Below, piece by piece: positions 8,518-16,726 of a DNA stretch of 64,000 bases. Positions within the stretch are counted from its first letter, which is position 1. Every line of letters begins with the position of its first letter. The notes under the pieces were generated by a model. That model was not told the DNA's origin. It made no database searches and worked only from the letters and a program-made list of their open reading frames with translations. The DNA comes from Mycolicibacterium sp. CR10 (GTDB lineage Bacteria > Actinomycetota > Actinomycetes > Mycobacteriales > Mycobacteriaceae), in the NCBI RefSeq assembly GCF_005222675.1, contig NZ_STGE01000031.1, positions 124,001 to 188,000 on the forward strand. Reading direction: 5' to 3'. The translations under genes and the position numbers were made by a program.

Positions 8518-9633
8518 ATGACCCAGAACGAGAACCTGGCAGCACTGGCCGCCGCAGGTGTGTCGGTATGGCTGGACGACCTGTCGCGCGAGCGCTTGCA
8601 GACCGGCAACCTGCAGCAACTGATCGACACCAAGTCGGTGGTCGGCGTGACCACCAACCCGTCGATTTTCCAGGCCGCCCTGTCCAAGGGCACCGCTTAC
8701 GATGCCCAGGTCAAGGAACTGGCCGAGCGTGGTGCCGATGTCGACGCCACGATCCGCACCGTGACCACCGACGACGTCCGCAACGCCTGCGACGTACTGG
8801 CCAAGCAGTACGAGCTGTCCGACGGCGTGGACGGCCGGGTGTCCATCGAGGTCGACCCCCGACTCGCCCACGACACCGACAAGACGATTCTGCAGGCCAT
8901 CGAGCTGTGGAAGATCGTCGACCGGCCCAACCTGCTGATCAAGATTCCGGCCACCGAGCCCGGCGTTCCCGCGATCGCCTCGGTGCTCGCCGAGGGTATC
9001 TCGGTGAACGTCACGCTGATCTTCTCGGTCGAGCGCTACCGCCTGGTGATGGACGCCTACCTCAAGGGCCTCGAGAAGGCCAAGGAAGCCGGCCATGATC
9101 TGTCCCGAATCCATTCGGTCGCGTCGTTCTTCGTGTCCCGCGTGGACACCGAGATCGACAAGCGGCTGGAGGACATCGGTTCCGAGGAGGCACTGGCGTT
9201 GCGCGGCAAGGCGGGCGTCGCCAACGCGCGACTGGCCTACGCCGCCTACGAAGAGGTGTTCCTGGGTGGCGACCGCTACGCCCCGCTGAAGTCTGCAGGG
9301 GCGCGGGTCCAGCGCCCATTGTGGGCGTCGACCGGGGTGAAGAACCCGGATTACTCGGACACCCTCTACGTCACCGAACTGGTCGGACCGAACACCGTCA
9401 ACACGATGCCGGAGAAGACCATGGACGCGGTCGCCGACCACGGTGTGATCACCGGGGACACCGTCACCGGACGCGCCGCGGAGTCCCAGGAGATCTTCGA
9501 CCAACTCTCCTCGGTCGGCATCGACCTCACCGACGTCTTCTTGGCGCTCGAGAACGAGGGCGTCGAGAAATTCGAGAAGAGCTGGCAGGAATTGTTGGAC
9601 GCCACCCAGGGCCAGCTCGACGACAAGAAGTGA
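8518..9633 (+). CDS. tal: Transaldolase
   Basis: Transaldolase transfers a dihydroxyacetone unit between sedoheptulose 7-phosphate and glyceraldehyde 3-phosphate through a lysine Schiff base. The 371-residue protein belongs to the longer actinobacterial/cyanobacterial class. K142 in LLIKIPAT is the expected Schiff-base lysine, and the family signatures VGVTTNPSIF and SVASFFVSRVD are present. It begins 23 nt after tkt with a GGAAAG ribosome site. It works directly with transketolase and is surely in the same transcript. Confidence 0.97.
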   Translation: MTQNENLAALAAAGVSVWLDDLSRERLQTGNLQQLIDTKSVVGVTTNPSIFQAALSKGTAYDAQVKELAERGADVDATIRTVTTDDVRNACDVLAKQYELSDGVDGRVSIEVDPRLAHDTDKTILQAIELWKIVDRPNLLIKIPATEPGVPAIASVLAEGISVNVTLIFSVERYRLVMDAYLKGLEKAKEAGHDLSRIHSVASFFVSRVDTEIDKRLEDIGSEEALALRGKAGVANARLAYAAYEEVFLGGDRYAPLKSAGARVQRPLWASTGVKNPDYSDTLYVTELVGPNTVNTMPEKTMDAVADHGVITGDTVTGRAAESQEIFDQLSSVGIDLTDVFLALENEGVEKFEKSWQELLDATQGQLDDKK

Positions 9634-9675
9634 CCGGTCAGCCGCGATGAGCGCTTGCGCGAAGAGCAATCGACA

Positions 9676-11205
9676 ATGAGCCAGCCATGGGAAAACCCTC
9701 TGCGGGACAAGCGGGACAAGCGAATGCCGCGGATCGCCGGTCCGTGCGGTGTCGTGATCTTCGGTGTGACCGGCGATCTCGCACGCAAGAAGCTCATGCC
9801 GGCCATCTACGATCTGGCCAACCGGGGTCTGCTGTCACCCACCTTTTCGCTCATCGGATTCGCGCGCCGCGATTGGGCCGACGAGGATTTCGCCAAGGTG
9901 GTGTACGACGCGGTGAAGCAGCACGCTCGGACCCCGTTCCGTCAAGAGGTCTGGGACAGGTTGGCGGAGGGCTTCCGGTTCGTCCAGGGCACCTTCGACG
10001 ACGATGAGGCGTTCGGGCAGCTCAGCGAGACTCTGCAGAAGCTCGACGCCGAGCGGGGCACGGGGGGTAATCACGCGTTTTATCTGTCGATCCCGCCGAA
10101 GGCGTTCCCGCAGGTGCTCGAACAGCTGTCCAAGTCCGGGCTGGCCAAGAAGACGGACGGATCCTGGAGCCGGGTGATCATCGAGAAGCCGTTCGGTCAC
10201 GATCTGTCCAGCGCCGAGGATCTGAATACGTTGGTGAACAGCGTCTTTCCCGAGTCGTCGGTGTTCCGCATCGACCACTACCTGGGCAAGGAGACCGTCC
10301 AGAACATCCTGGCGTTGCGCTTCGCCAATCAACTGTTCGAGCCGATATGGAATGCCCACTACGTCGACCACGTCCAGATCACGATGGCCGAGGATATCGG
10401 GCTGGGCGGTCGCGGCGGCTACTACGACGGCGTCGGCGCAGCCCGCGACGTCATCCAGAACCATCTGCTGCAACTGCTGGCGTTGACGGCGATGGAAGAA
10501 CCGGTGAGCTTTCATCCGTCGGAGCTGCAGGCCGAGAAGATCAAAGTCCTCTCGGCGACCCAACTGGCCGAGCCATTGGACCTCAACACGTCGCGGGGCC
10601 AATACGCTGCGGGCTGGCAGGGTGGTGAGAAGGTCATCGGTCTGCTCGACGAAGAGGGATTTTCCAAGACCTCGACCACGGAGACGTTCGCGGCGATCAC
10701 GGTGGATGTGGACACCCGCCGCTGGGCCGGCGTTCCGTTCTACCTACGTACCGGTAAACGTTTGGGCCGCAGGGTGACCGAGATTGCATTGATCTTCAAG
10801 CGCGCCCCGCATCTGCCGTTCGACGCCACCATGACCGAAGAGCTTGGAAAGAACGCCTTGGTGATCCGGGTGCAGCCCGACGAGGGCATCACGCTGCGAT
10901 TCGGCTCCAAGATCCCCGGCAATAAAATGGAGGTCCGCGACGTCAGCATGGACTTCTCCTACGGTTCAGCCTTCGCCGAGGACTCCCCCGAAGCATACGA
11001 ACGACTGATCCTCGACGTGCTGCTCGGCGAACCGTCGTTGTTCCCGGTCAACGCCGAAGTCGAGTTGGCCTGGAAAATTCTGGATCCCGCGCTGGAGTAC
11101 TGGGCGTCACACGGCAAACCGGATGCCTACGAATCCGGTACCTGGGGACCCGATTCGGCATTCGAGATGCTGCAGCGCTCGGGCCGCGAATGGAGGCGGC
11201 CGTGA
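9676..11205 (+). CDS. zwf: Glucose-6-phosphate 1-dehydrogenase
   Basis: Zwf oxidises glucose 6-phosphate to 6-phosphogluconolactone with reduction of NADP, the entry step of the oxidative pentose phosphate pathway. The 509-residue protein has the N-terminal nucleotide-binding motif GVTGDLARKKLMPA and the active-site signature RIDHYLGKETVQN. ATG 9676 (MSQPWENP) is chosen over an in-frame TTG at 9655. Its stop overlaps the opcA start by 4 nt. OpcA is the known allosteric partner of this class of enzyme in actinobacteria, so coupled expression makes sense. Confidence 0.97.
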   Translation: MSQPWENPLRDKRDKRMPRIAGPCGVVIFGVTGDLARKKLMPAIYDLANRGLLSPTFSLIGFARRDWADEDFAKVVYDAVKQHARTPFRQEVWDRLAEGFRFVQGTFDDDEAFGQLSETLQKLDAERGTGGNHAFYLSIPPKAFPQVLEQLSKSGLAKKTDGSWSRVIIEKPFGHDLSSAEDLNTLVNSVFPESSVFRIDHYLGKETVQNILALRFANQLFEPIWNAHYVDHVQITMAEDIGLGGRGGYYDGVGAARDVIQNHLLQLLALTAMEEPVSFHPSELQAEKIKVLSATQLAEPLDLNTSRGQYAAGWQGGEKVIGLLDEEGFSKTSTTETFAAITVDVDTRRWAGVPFYLRTGKRLGRRVTEIALIFKRAPHLPFDATMTEELGKNALVIRVQPDEGITLRFGSKIPGNKMEVRDVSMDFSYGSAFAEDSPEAYERLILDVLLGEPSLFPVNAEVELAWKILDPALEYWASHGKPDAYESGTWGPDSAFEMLQRSGREWRRP

Positions 11206-12113
11206 TCGTCGATCTGCCGGACAGCACCACCGACGTCGTCAACAAGAAGATCGTCGCTCTCCGCGAGGAGGGTGGTGCCATCACGCTCGGGCGGGTGTTG
11301 ACGTTGGTCATCGCGCCGGACAGTGAAGCGCTGCTCGAAGATTCGATCGAGGCGGCCAACGCGGCCAGTCGCGAGCACCCCTGCCGCGTCATCGTGGTGA
11401 CTCCCGGCGACCGCCTCGCCGACAAGGCTCGCCTGGACGCACAGATACGCGTCGGCAGGGACGCCGGAGCCAACGAGGTCGTCGTGCTGCGCCTGTCGGG
11501 CCCGCTGGCCGGGCACGCCAGCAGTGTCGTCACGCCGTTCCTGCTGCCCGACACCCCGGTGGTCACGTGGTGGCCCGATGTCGCGCCGAAGGTGCCCGCC
11601 GACGATCCGCTGGGCAGGTTGGCGATTCGCCGGATCACGGATGCGACGAACGGCCTTGACCCACTCGAGTGCATCAAGAGCCGCCTCAAGGGTTACACCT
11701 CGGGTGACACCGATCTGGCGTGGAGCCGAATCACCTACTGGCGCGCCCTGCTCACCTCGGCACTGGACGAGCCGCCGCACGAACCGATCACCTCGGCGCT
11801 GGTGTCGGGGCTGAAGACCGAACCGGCACTCGACATCCTCGCGGGCTGGTTGGCCAGCCGGATCGATGGCCAGGTGCAGCGGGCCGTCGGCGACCTCAAG
11901 GTCGAATTAGTCCGCCCCAGCGAGACCATCACGCTGTCCCGCCCGCAGGAGGGAATCACCGCGACGATCACCCGCACGGCCAAGCCGGACGCACTGGTTC
12001 CGTTGGCACGCAGAGAGACCCGGGAATGTCTGGCCGAGGACATGCGGCGACTCGACCCCGACGAGATCTACCACGAAGCACTGGAAGGAATCGATAAGGT
12101 GATCTACCGATGA
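11202..12113 (+). CDS. opcA: Glucose-6-phosphate dehydrogenase assembly protein OpcA
   Basis: OpcA activates and assembles glucose-6-phosphate dehydrogenase in cyanobacteria and actinobacteria. The 303-residue sequence begins MIVDLPDSTTDVVNKK, very close to the mycobacterial OpcA N-terminus, and has the TPVVTWWPDVAP core and the C-terminal RRETRECLAEDMRRLDPDE. GTG 11202 is preferred over ATG 11190 because it forms a GTGA overlap with the zwf stop and has GGAGG (about 11192) upstream. Its own stop overlaps the pgl start in an ATGA. Confidence 0.94.
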   Translation: MIVDLPDSTTDVVNKKIVALREEGGAITLGRVLTLVIAPDSEALLEDSIEAANAASREHPCRVIVVTPGDRLADKARLDAQIRVGRDAGANEVVVLRLSGPLAGHASSVVTPFLLPDTPVVTWWPDVAPKVPADDPLGRLAIRRITDATNGLDPLECIKSRLKGYTSGDTDLAWSRITYWRALLTSALDEPPHEPITSALVSGLKTEPALDILAGWLASRIDGQVQRAVGDLKVELVRPSETITLSRPQEGITATITRTAKPDALVPLARRETRECLAEDMRRLDPDEIYHEALEGIDKVIYR

Positions 12114-12847
12114 GCCCGATCGTCGAAACGTACTCCGACGCTGCGGCGTTGGTCGCTGCCGCCGGAGACCGGCTGGTGGACGCCATCAACGAGGCGATCG
12201 CCGCGCGAGGCCAGGCGGCCGTCGTGCTGACGGGCGGCGGTACCGGTATCGGTCTGCTCAAGCGCGTCGGTGAACGCAGCGGTGAGATCCCCTGGGAGAA
12301 GGTTCACGTGTACTGGGGCGACGAACGGTTCGTGCCACAGGACGACGACGAACGCAACGACAAGCAGGCGCGCGAGGCGTTGCTGGATCACATCGGCATC
12401 CCTGTCACCAACGTGCACGCGATGGCCGCGACAGACGGCGAATTCGGCGACGATCTCGACGCGGCCGCGCAGGGGTACGCCGAACTGCTGGCCGAGAGCT
12501 TCGACACGCCGGGCCCCGAGTTCGACATCCACCTGTTGGGAATGGGCGGCGAGGGCCACATCAACTCGCTGTTTCCCGACACCGAGGCCGTGCGCGAGAC
12601 CGAACGGTGGGTGGTCGGGGTAACGGATTCACCCAAGCCACCGCCGCGTCGGATCACGTTGACGATTCCCGCGATTCAGCATTCACGGCAGGTGTGGCTG
12701 GTGGTTTCCGGAGCCGCGAAGGCCGAGGCGGTGGCCGCCGCGATCGGTGGCGCCAAACCAGTGGACGTGCCGGCGGCGGGTGCGGTGGGCCAGGACGCCA
12801 CCGTGTGGCTCCTCGACGAGGAAGCCGCGTCCAAACTGCCGCAGTGA
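12110..12847 (+). CDS. pgl: 6-phosphogluconolactonase
   Basis: Pgl (DevB/SOL family) hydrolyses 6-phosphogluconolactone to 6-phosphogluconate, following Zwf. The 245-residue protein shows the NagB-like fold signatures VVLTGGGTGIGLLK, KVHVYWGDERFVP and LGMGGEGHINSLFP. It is the last gene of the tkt-tal-zwf-opcA-pgl operon and overlaps opcA by 4 nt. It converges on the next gene with a single base between stops, so no separate terminator is present. Confidence 0.95.
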   Translation: MSPIVETYSDAAALVAAAGDRLVDAINEAIAARGQAAVVLTGGGTGIGLLKRVGERSGEIPWEKVHVYWGDERFVPQDDDERNDKQAREALLDHIGIPVTNVHAMAATDGEFGDDLDAAAQGYAELLAESFDTPGPEFDIHLLGMGGEGHINSLFPDTEAVRETERWVVGVTDSPKPPPRRITLTIPAIQHSRQVWLVVSGAAKAEAVAAAIGGAKPVDVPAAGAVGQDATVWLLDEEAASKLPQ

Positions 12848-12848
12848 T

Positions 12849-13253
12849 CTAACGGCCGGCGCGGCGTTGCTCGAGGCCCGCTGACCGCACGAGGACCGCG
12901 AGCACGACCGCCACGAGAATCAGCGCCGGGACGTCTCCCCAGAGATGCCCCGTGTGGTGGCCGCTCCCGAAGGACTGCACCGCCATGATCACCGCGTGCA
13001 CCACGCTCGAGCACACGGTGAGCCAGATCAGGCTGACGTTCGCCTCGGGGCGCCGCGCGGCATTCCAGAGAAACACCCCGAGCGTCGCGTACAGGCCGAC
13101 GATCATCATGAAGTAGTCCGACTGGTGGGGCGCCCCGGAATGCCATGCCCACCCCGACGGCCACACCACGGCCAGCGGGTACAGCAACAGCATGACCGTG
13201 CCGAACACCACGAGCGCGATCTGAAGCAGTCGATAGCGGTGTGAGCGTGCCAT
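12849..13253 (-). CDS. Small four-helix membrane protein (DUF6632-like)
   Basis: This 134-residue protein has four hydrophobic helices (about residues 9-30, 44-64, 74-93 and 105-122), each short and separated by polar loops including a His/Gly-rich stretch (SFGSGHHTGHLWGD). It resembles small uncharacterised actinobacterial membrane proteins of the DUF6632 type. The ATG at 13253 is the only reasonable start. Nothing in the context suggests a role; it faces pgl and lies downstream of the lut genes on the same strand. Confidence 0.6.
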   Translation of the reverse strand: MARSHRYRLLQIALVVFGTVMLLLYPLAVVWPSGWAWHSGAPHQSDYFMMIVGLYATLGVFLWNAARRPEANVSLIWLTVCSSVVHAVIMAVQSFGSGHHTGHLWGDVPALILVAVVLAVLVRSAGLEQRRAGR

Positions 13254-13259
13254 GACGAG

Positions 13260-13400
13260 TCAGCGTAGATCGCCGGCGTCCGAGGCGGATGCCTGTTCGG
13301 CTCGTGCGTCGGCGTACCCGGCGACATAGTCGGGGACGCGTGAACTCAAGTCACCACCGCTCAATTCCCGAGGATCGCGGTCGCACTGTCGAATGAGCAT
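13260..13400 (-). CDS. Possible 46-residue protein downstream of lutC (uncertain)
   Basis: The 182-nt gap between lutC and the small membrane protein gene has an open frame on the minus strand. From ATG 13400 it encodes 46 residues, starting MLIRQCDRDPRELSGGDLSS and ending in an Ala/acidic-rich tail. No clear ribosome site precedes it, and the frame stays open upstream across lutC, so it may be chance. The composition is protein-like (VPDYVAGYADARAEQ), which is why it is listed. Confidence 0.2.
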   Translation of the reverse strand: MLIRQCDRDPRELSGGDLSSRVPDYVAGYADARAEQASASDAGDLR

Positions 13401-13435
13401 GTAGATCAGACGTGCCGCCGCCGCGATCGGTTCCG

Positions 13436-14062
13436 TCAGTCGACGACGATCACGTGCAGCGTGCGGGGGCCGTGAACGCCTTCGACCCGGTCGAGCTCGA
13501 TGTCGCTGGTGGCGCTGGGGCCACTGATCCACGTCAGCGGCCGCGTGTGTAGACCTGTATCCATCAGTCGCGCAACGGCTTTCGGTACATCGTCGACGAT
13601 CTGCGCGGCTTCGACCACGCAGACATGGACGTCGGGAACCAGGCTCAGTGCCCGCCGACCCTGGCCGGCTCCGTGGTCGAGGATGATGGTGCCGGTGTTG
13701 GCGATCGCGACCGTGGCAGTCGTGACAACCGCGTCGATGTCGTCCAGGTCGTCGGCGCTCAACGCATCGTCGGCGACCCACCCGGCACTGTCCGGCCAGG
13801 CCTCGCGCACCGCCCCATCGGCGACCACCCGCTCGGCCCCGACCTCGCGCAGCGCCGCCGTGATCGCGGCCCCGACGCGGTCCCGATTCACCCGTTCGAC
13901 GCGGGCCCGATAGTCGGCGACCCGCTCGCAGAACCGCGGGACGGGATCGAGGTCCCCGGTGCCCACGGGTTGTCCGTAACGCCACGGCACCTCGGGCACG
14001 GTGGGCCGGTCGGCCAGCGCCCCCCGGATTCGTGCGAGGATCTCCGCCCGCGCCCCGCTCAC
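13436..14062 (-). CDS. lutC: Lactate utilisation protein C (LUD domain)
   Basis: LutC is part of the LutABC iron-sulfur complex that oxidises L-lactate to pyruvate. This 208-residue protein is a single LUD domain, recognisable from VTTATVAIANTGTIILDHGAGQ and the C-terminal HTRPLTWISGPSATSDIELDR with VEGVHGPR. The GTG start at 14062 forms a GTGA overlap with the lutB stop and has a purine-rich GGAGGAGG upstream. It is the last gene of lutA-lutB-lutC, all coupled by 4-nt overlaps. Confidence 0.92.
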   Translation of the reverse strand: MSGARAEILARIRGALADRPTVPEVPWRYGQPVGTGDLDPVPRFCERVADYRARVERVNRDRVGAAITAALREVGAERVVADGAVREAWPDSAGWVADDALSADDLDDIDAVVTTATVAIANTGTIILDHGAGQGRRALSLVPDVHVCVVEAAQIVDDVPKAVARLMDTGLHTRPLTWISGPSATSDIELDRVEGVHGPRTLHVIVVD

Positions 14063-15561
14063 TCCCCCTCCTCCCGACGCCCGCCGTCGGTGCGTTGCCA
14101 CCACTGCCGGAAGGACTCGGTCGGCGGCACCGGCGCATCCCGTGCGCCCGACCAGGCGCGGGCCGGCCACGGCAGCGAGCGCAACACCTGCTTGGCCCCC
14201 ATTCGCTTGCTGCGCAACACTTTTCCACCCAGGGCCGCGAGCCTGCCCGCGACGCCCAGGCGACGGCCGTCGGCGAATATCCAGCCACCGGCCTTCATCG
14301 CGAGCTGCTCCCCCGACGGCACGCCGCCGCGGCTCTCGTCGACCACCCGGGTCCGCAGGTGCACCAGCATCGACGGGATGTCGATGCGCACCGGGCAGAC
14401 GTCGAAGCATGCGCCGCACAGGCTCGACGCGTACGGCAGTGACTTGTCGATATCGCTGGCGGTGCCCCGCAGCTGCGGGGTCAGGATCGCCCCGATCGGC
14501 CCCGGGTATACCGAGCCGTACGCGTGTCCGCCCGTGCGCTCATAGACCGGGCAGACGTTCAGACACGCCGAACAGCGGATGCACCGCAGCGCATCGCGGC
14601 CCTTGGCGTCGGCGAGCACTCGGGTGCGACCGTTGTCCAACAGCACGATGTGGACGTTCTGCGGCCCGTCCCCGGCACCGGGCCCCGTCCATATCGACGT
14701 GTACGGGTTCTCCCGCTCCCCGGTGCTGCTGCGCGGCAGCACCTGCAGGAACACCTCCAGGTCACGCCACGACGGCAGCACTTTCTCGATCCCCACCACC
14801 GAGATCAGCGTCTCCGGAAGCGTCAGGCACATCCGGCCGTTGCCTTCGGACTCCACCACCACCAGGCTGCCGGTGTCGGCGATCGCGAAGTTGGCGCCCG
14901 ACACCGCGACCCTGGCCCGCAGGAACTTCTCCCGCAGATGCAGCCGGGCGGCCTCGGCCAGGCGCCGCGGTTCGTCGGTCAGGTCCACCGGGGCGGGGCG
15001 CCCGACCTTGCCCATCTCGCGCAGGAAGATCTCGCGCACCTCGGCCCGGTTGCGGTGGATCGCCGGTACCAGGATGTGGCTGGGCCAGTCGTCGCCGAGT
15101 TGGACGATGAGTTCGGCCAGATCGGTTTCCCAGGCGTCGATGCCTGCGGCGGCCAGCGCCTCGTTGAGCTCGATCTCCTGGGTGGCCATCGACTTGACCT
15201 TGACGACCTCGGAGGCGCCTTCCGCTCGGACCAGGCCGACGACGATGCGGTTGGCCTCCTCGGCGTCACGGGCCCAGTGCACGGTCGCTCCCGCGGCGGT
15301 GGCATTGGCCTCGAACGTCTCCAGATGCTCGTCGAGACGGTGCAGCGCGGCATCTTTGATGGCCTCGGCGGCCAGCCGCAGCTCCTCCCAGTTGTCGAGC
15401 TCACCGACGACAGCGGCCCGCTTGCCCCGGATGGTGCCGGTGGCGTGGGCGAGGTTGCTTCTGAGCACCGAGTTCCCGAGCGCCTCCTTGGCCGCGGTCT
15501 GGAACGTCGGCATTCCGAGGAAGGCGTCGGTCACCCCGACGTGCGGATGGCCGCCGCTCAT
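14059..15561 (-). CDS. lutB: Lactate utilisation protein B (iron-sulfur, LUD domain)
   Basis: LutB is the largest subunit of the LutABC lactate oxidase complex. The 500-residue protein joins an N-terminal LUD domain (about residues 60-290, ADTGSLVVVESEGNGR) to a ferredoxin-type domain with two [4Fe-4S] motifs, CIRCSACLNVCPVYE and CGACFDVCPVRI, and a conserved C-terminal tail. ATG 15561 (MSGGHPHVG) is chosen for its ATGA overlap with the lutA stop. It probably feeds electrons to the respiratory chain. Confidence 0.94.
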   Translation of the reverse strand: MSGGHPHVGVTDAFLGMPTFQTAAKEALGNSVLRSNLAHATGTIRGKRAAVVGELDNWEELRLAAEAIKDAALHRLDEHLETFEANATAAGATVHWARDAEEANRIVVGLVRAEGASEVVKVKSMATQEIELNEALAAAGIDAWETDLAELIVQLGDDWPSHILVPAIHRNRAEVREIFLREMGKVGRPAPVDLTDEPRRLAEAARLHLREKFLRARVAVSGANFAIADTGSLVVVESEGNGRMCLTLPETLISVVGIEKVLPSWRDLEVFLQVLPRSSTGERENPYTSIWTGPGAGDGPQNVHIVLLDNGRTRVLADAKGRDALRCIRCSACLNVCPVYERTGGHAYGSVYPGPIGAILTPQLRGTASDIDKSLPYASSLCGACFDVCPVRIDIPSMLVHLRTRVVDESRGGVPSGEQLAMKAGGWIFADGRRLGVAGRLAALGGKVLRSKRMGAKQVLRSLPWPARAWSGARDAPVPPTESFRQWWQRTDGGRREEGE

Positions 15562-16304
15562 GCGGCACCGTCGTCGGTGGTCGCGAGGATTTCGGCGAGG
15601 TGCATCACCCGCATGCCACTGCGCTGCCGCGACAGCAGGCCCCCGATGTGGGCAAGACATGAATTATCGCCGGCGACAAGGACTTCCGCTCCGGTATCAC
15701 GAGCCGCCCTGGCCTTGTCGGCGCCCATCGCCACCGAGGTGTCGGCGTTCTTCATCGCGAAGGTGCCGCCGAAGCCGCAGCACTGCTCGGCGTTGGGCAA
15801 CTCGACCAGGTCGATCCCGCGCACCGCCGCGAGCAGCCGCAGCGGACGGTCGCCGACCCGCAGCATCCGCAGGGAATGACACGTCGGGTGGTAGGTGACG
15901 CGGTGCGGGAAATACGCTCCGACATCGGTGACACCGAGGACGTCGACGAGGAACTCCGAGAGCTCGTAGACCGTGGGCGCCACCTCCTCGACCCGGGCCT
16001 GCAACCGCGCATCGCCGGCGCGCACGGCGACGTCGCGATGCTGATGGCGGACCGACCCGACGCAGGAACCTGACGGTGCGACGACGGCGTCATACCCGGC
16101 GAAGGTCGCGACGAAGTTGCGGACGGCCGGGATGGCCTCCTCGGCGTAGCCGGTGTTGGTGAACATCTGCCCGCAGCAGGTCTGCCCCAGCGGGAATTCG
16201 ACGTCGCATCCGAGCCGACGAAGCAGCCGCACAACGGCTTTCGGGGTCTCGGGCCACATCACGTCGTTGAAACATGTGGCGAACAACGCCACCCGCACAC
16301 TCAT
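15558..16304 (-). CDS. lutA: Lactate utilisation protein A (CCG-domain iron-sulfur protein)
   Basis: LutA carries two cysteine-rich CCG domains of the heterodisulfide-reductase/GlpC type. In this 248-residue protein they end in TCCGQMFTNTGY and QCCGFGGTFAMK, each with upstream conserved Cys (FATCFND; YHPTCHSL). It heads the lutABC operon. ATG 16304 (MSVRVALFATCF) is preferred to GTG 16310. It is divergent from the coiled-coil gene at 16352 with 47 nt between, so any lut promoter must lie in that gap. No regulator gene lies next to it. Confidence 0.93.
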   Translation of the reverse strand: MSVRVALFATCFNDVMWPETPKAVVRLLRRLGCDVEFPLGQTCCGQMFTNTGYAEEAIPAVRNFVATFAGYDAVVAPSGSCVGSVRHQHRDVAVRAGDARLQARVEEVAPTVYELSEFLVDVLGVTDVGAYFPHRVTYHPTCHSLRMLRVGDRPLRLLAAVRGIDLVELPNAEQCCGFGGTFAMKNADTSVAMGADKARAARDTGAEVLVAGDNSCLAHIGGLLSRQRSGMRVMHLAEILATTDDGAA

Positions 16305-16351
16305 GAGCACATCCTCACCACCGTATCCGACTCGTGGGTCATACTGGCCCG

Positions 16352-16726
16352 ATGGCAGACAAAGGTGGCAGGCAGCCAGTCCGGACCGGTGGCGAGCGCA
16401 TCAGGAAGCTCGCGCAGGCGGCGCTGAACGCCGACGTCACCGTCGAGCAGGTCGACACCATTCTCGAAGGCTTGAGCGAGACGCTGGACGACCTCAACCA
16501 TTCGACCGGCAACCTCGACGCCACCCTCGAGCGGTTCAACGACACCATCAACCAGATCAATGAGCTGGCCCCGCGCCTGCACGGTGTGGTCGACCGGATG
16601 GAAGGGATCGTCGCGCGCGTCGAGCGCATCGTCGGCATCGGCGAATCGGTGATCTCTCCGCTCGCGGCCACTGACCAGGCCGTTCGCGACGCGGTCGGCA
16701 AGTTGCGCCGCGCCACCGGGCTGTAG
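16352..16726 (+). CDS. Coiled-coil protein of unknown function, coupled to a P450
   Basis: This 124-residue protein (start MADKGGRQP) is mostly heptad-patterned helix: a stretch from about residue 25 to 95 (TVEQVDTILEGLSETLDDLN, then LDATLERFNDTINQI) has regular hydrophobic a/d positions and alternating charge. There is no signal peptide or membrane segment. I do not recognise a function; similar short coiled-coil proteins occur in other mycobacteria. Its stop TAG overlaps the GTG start of the P450 by one base, so the two are translationally coupled. Confidence 0.7.
   Translation: MADKGGRQPVRTGGERIRKLAQAALNADVTVEQVDTILEGLSETLDDLNHSTGNLDATLERFNDTINQINELAPRLHGVVDRMEGIVARVERIVGIGESVISPLAATDQAVRDAVGKLRRATGL

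Noticed and set aside
13401..14288. Long Arg/Gly-rich frame across lutC
   Set aside because: Shadow of lutC/lutB; composition is typical of an antisense or off-frame GC-rich frame.
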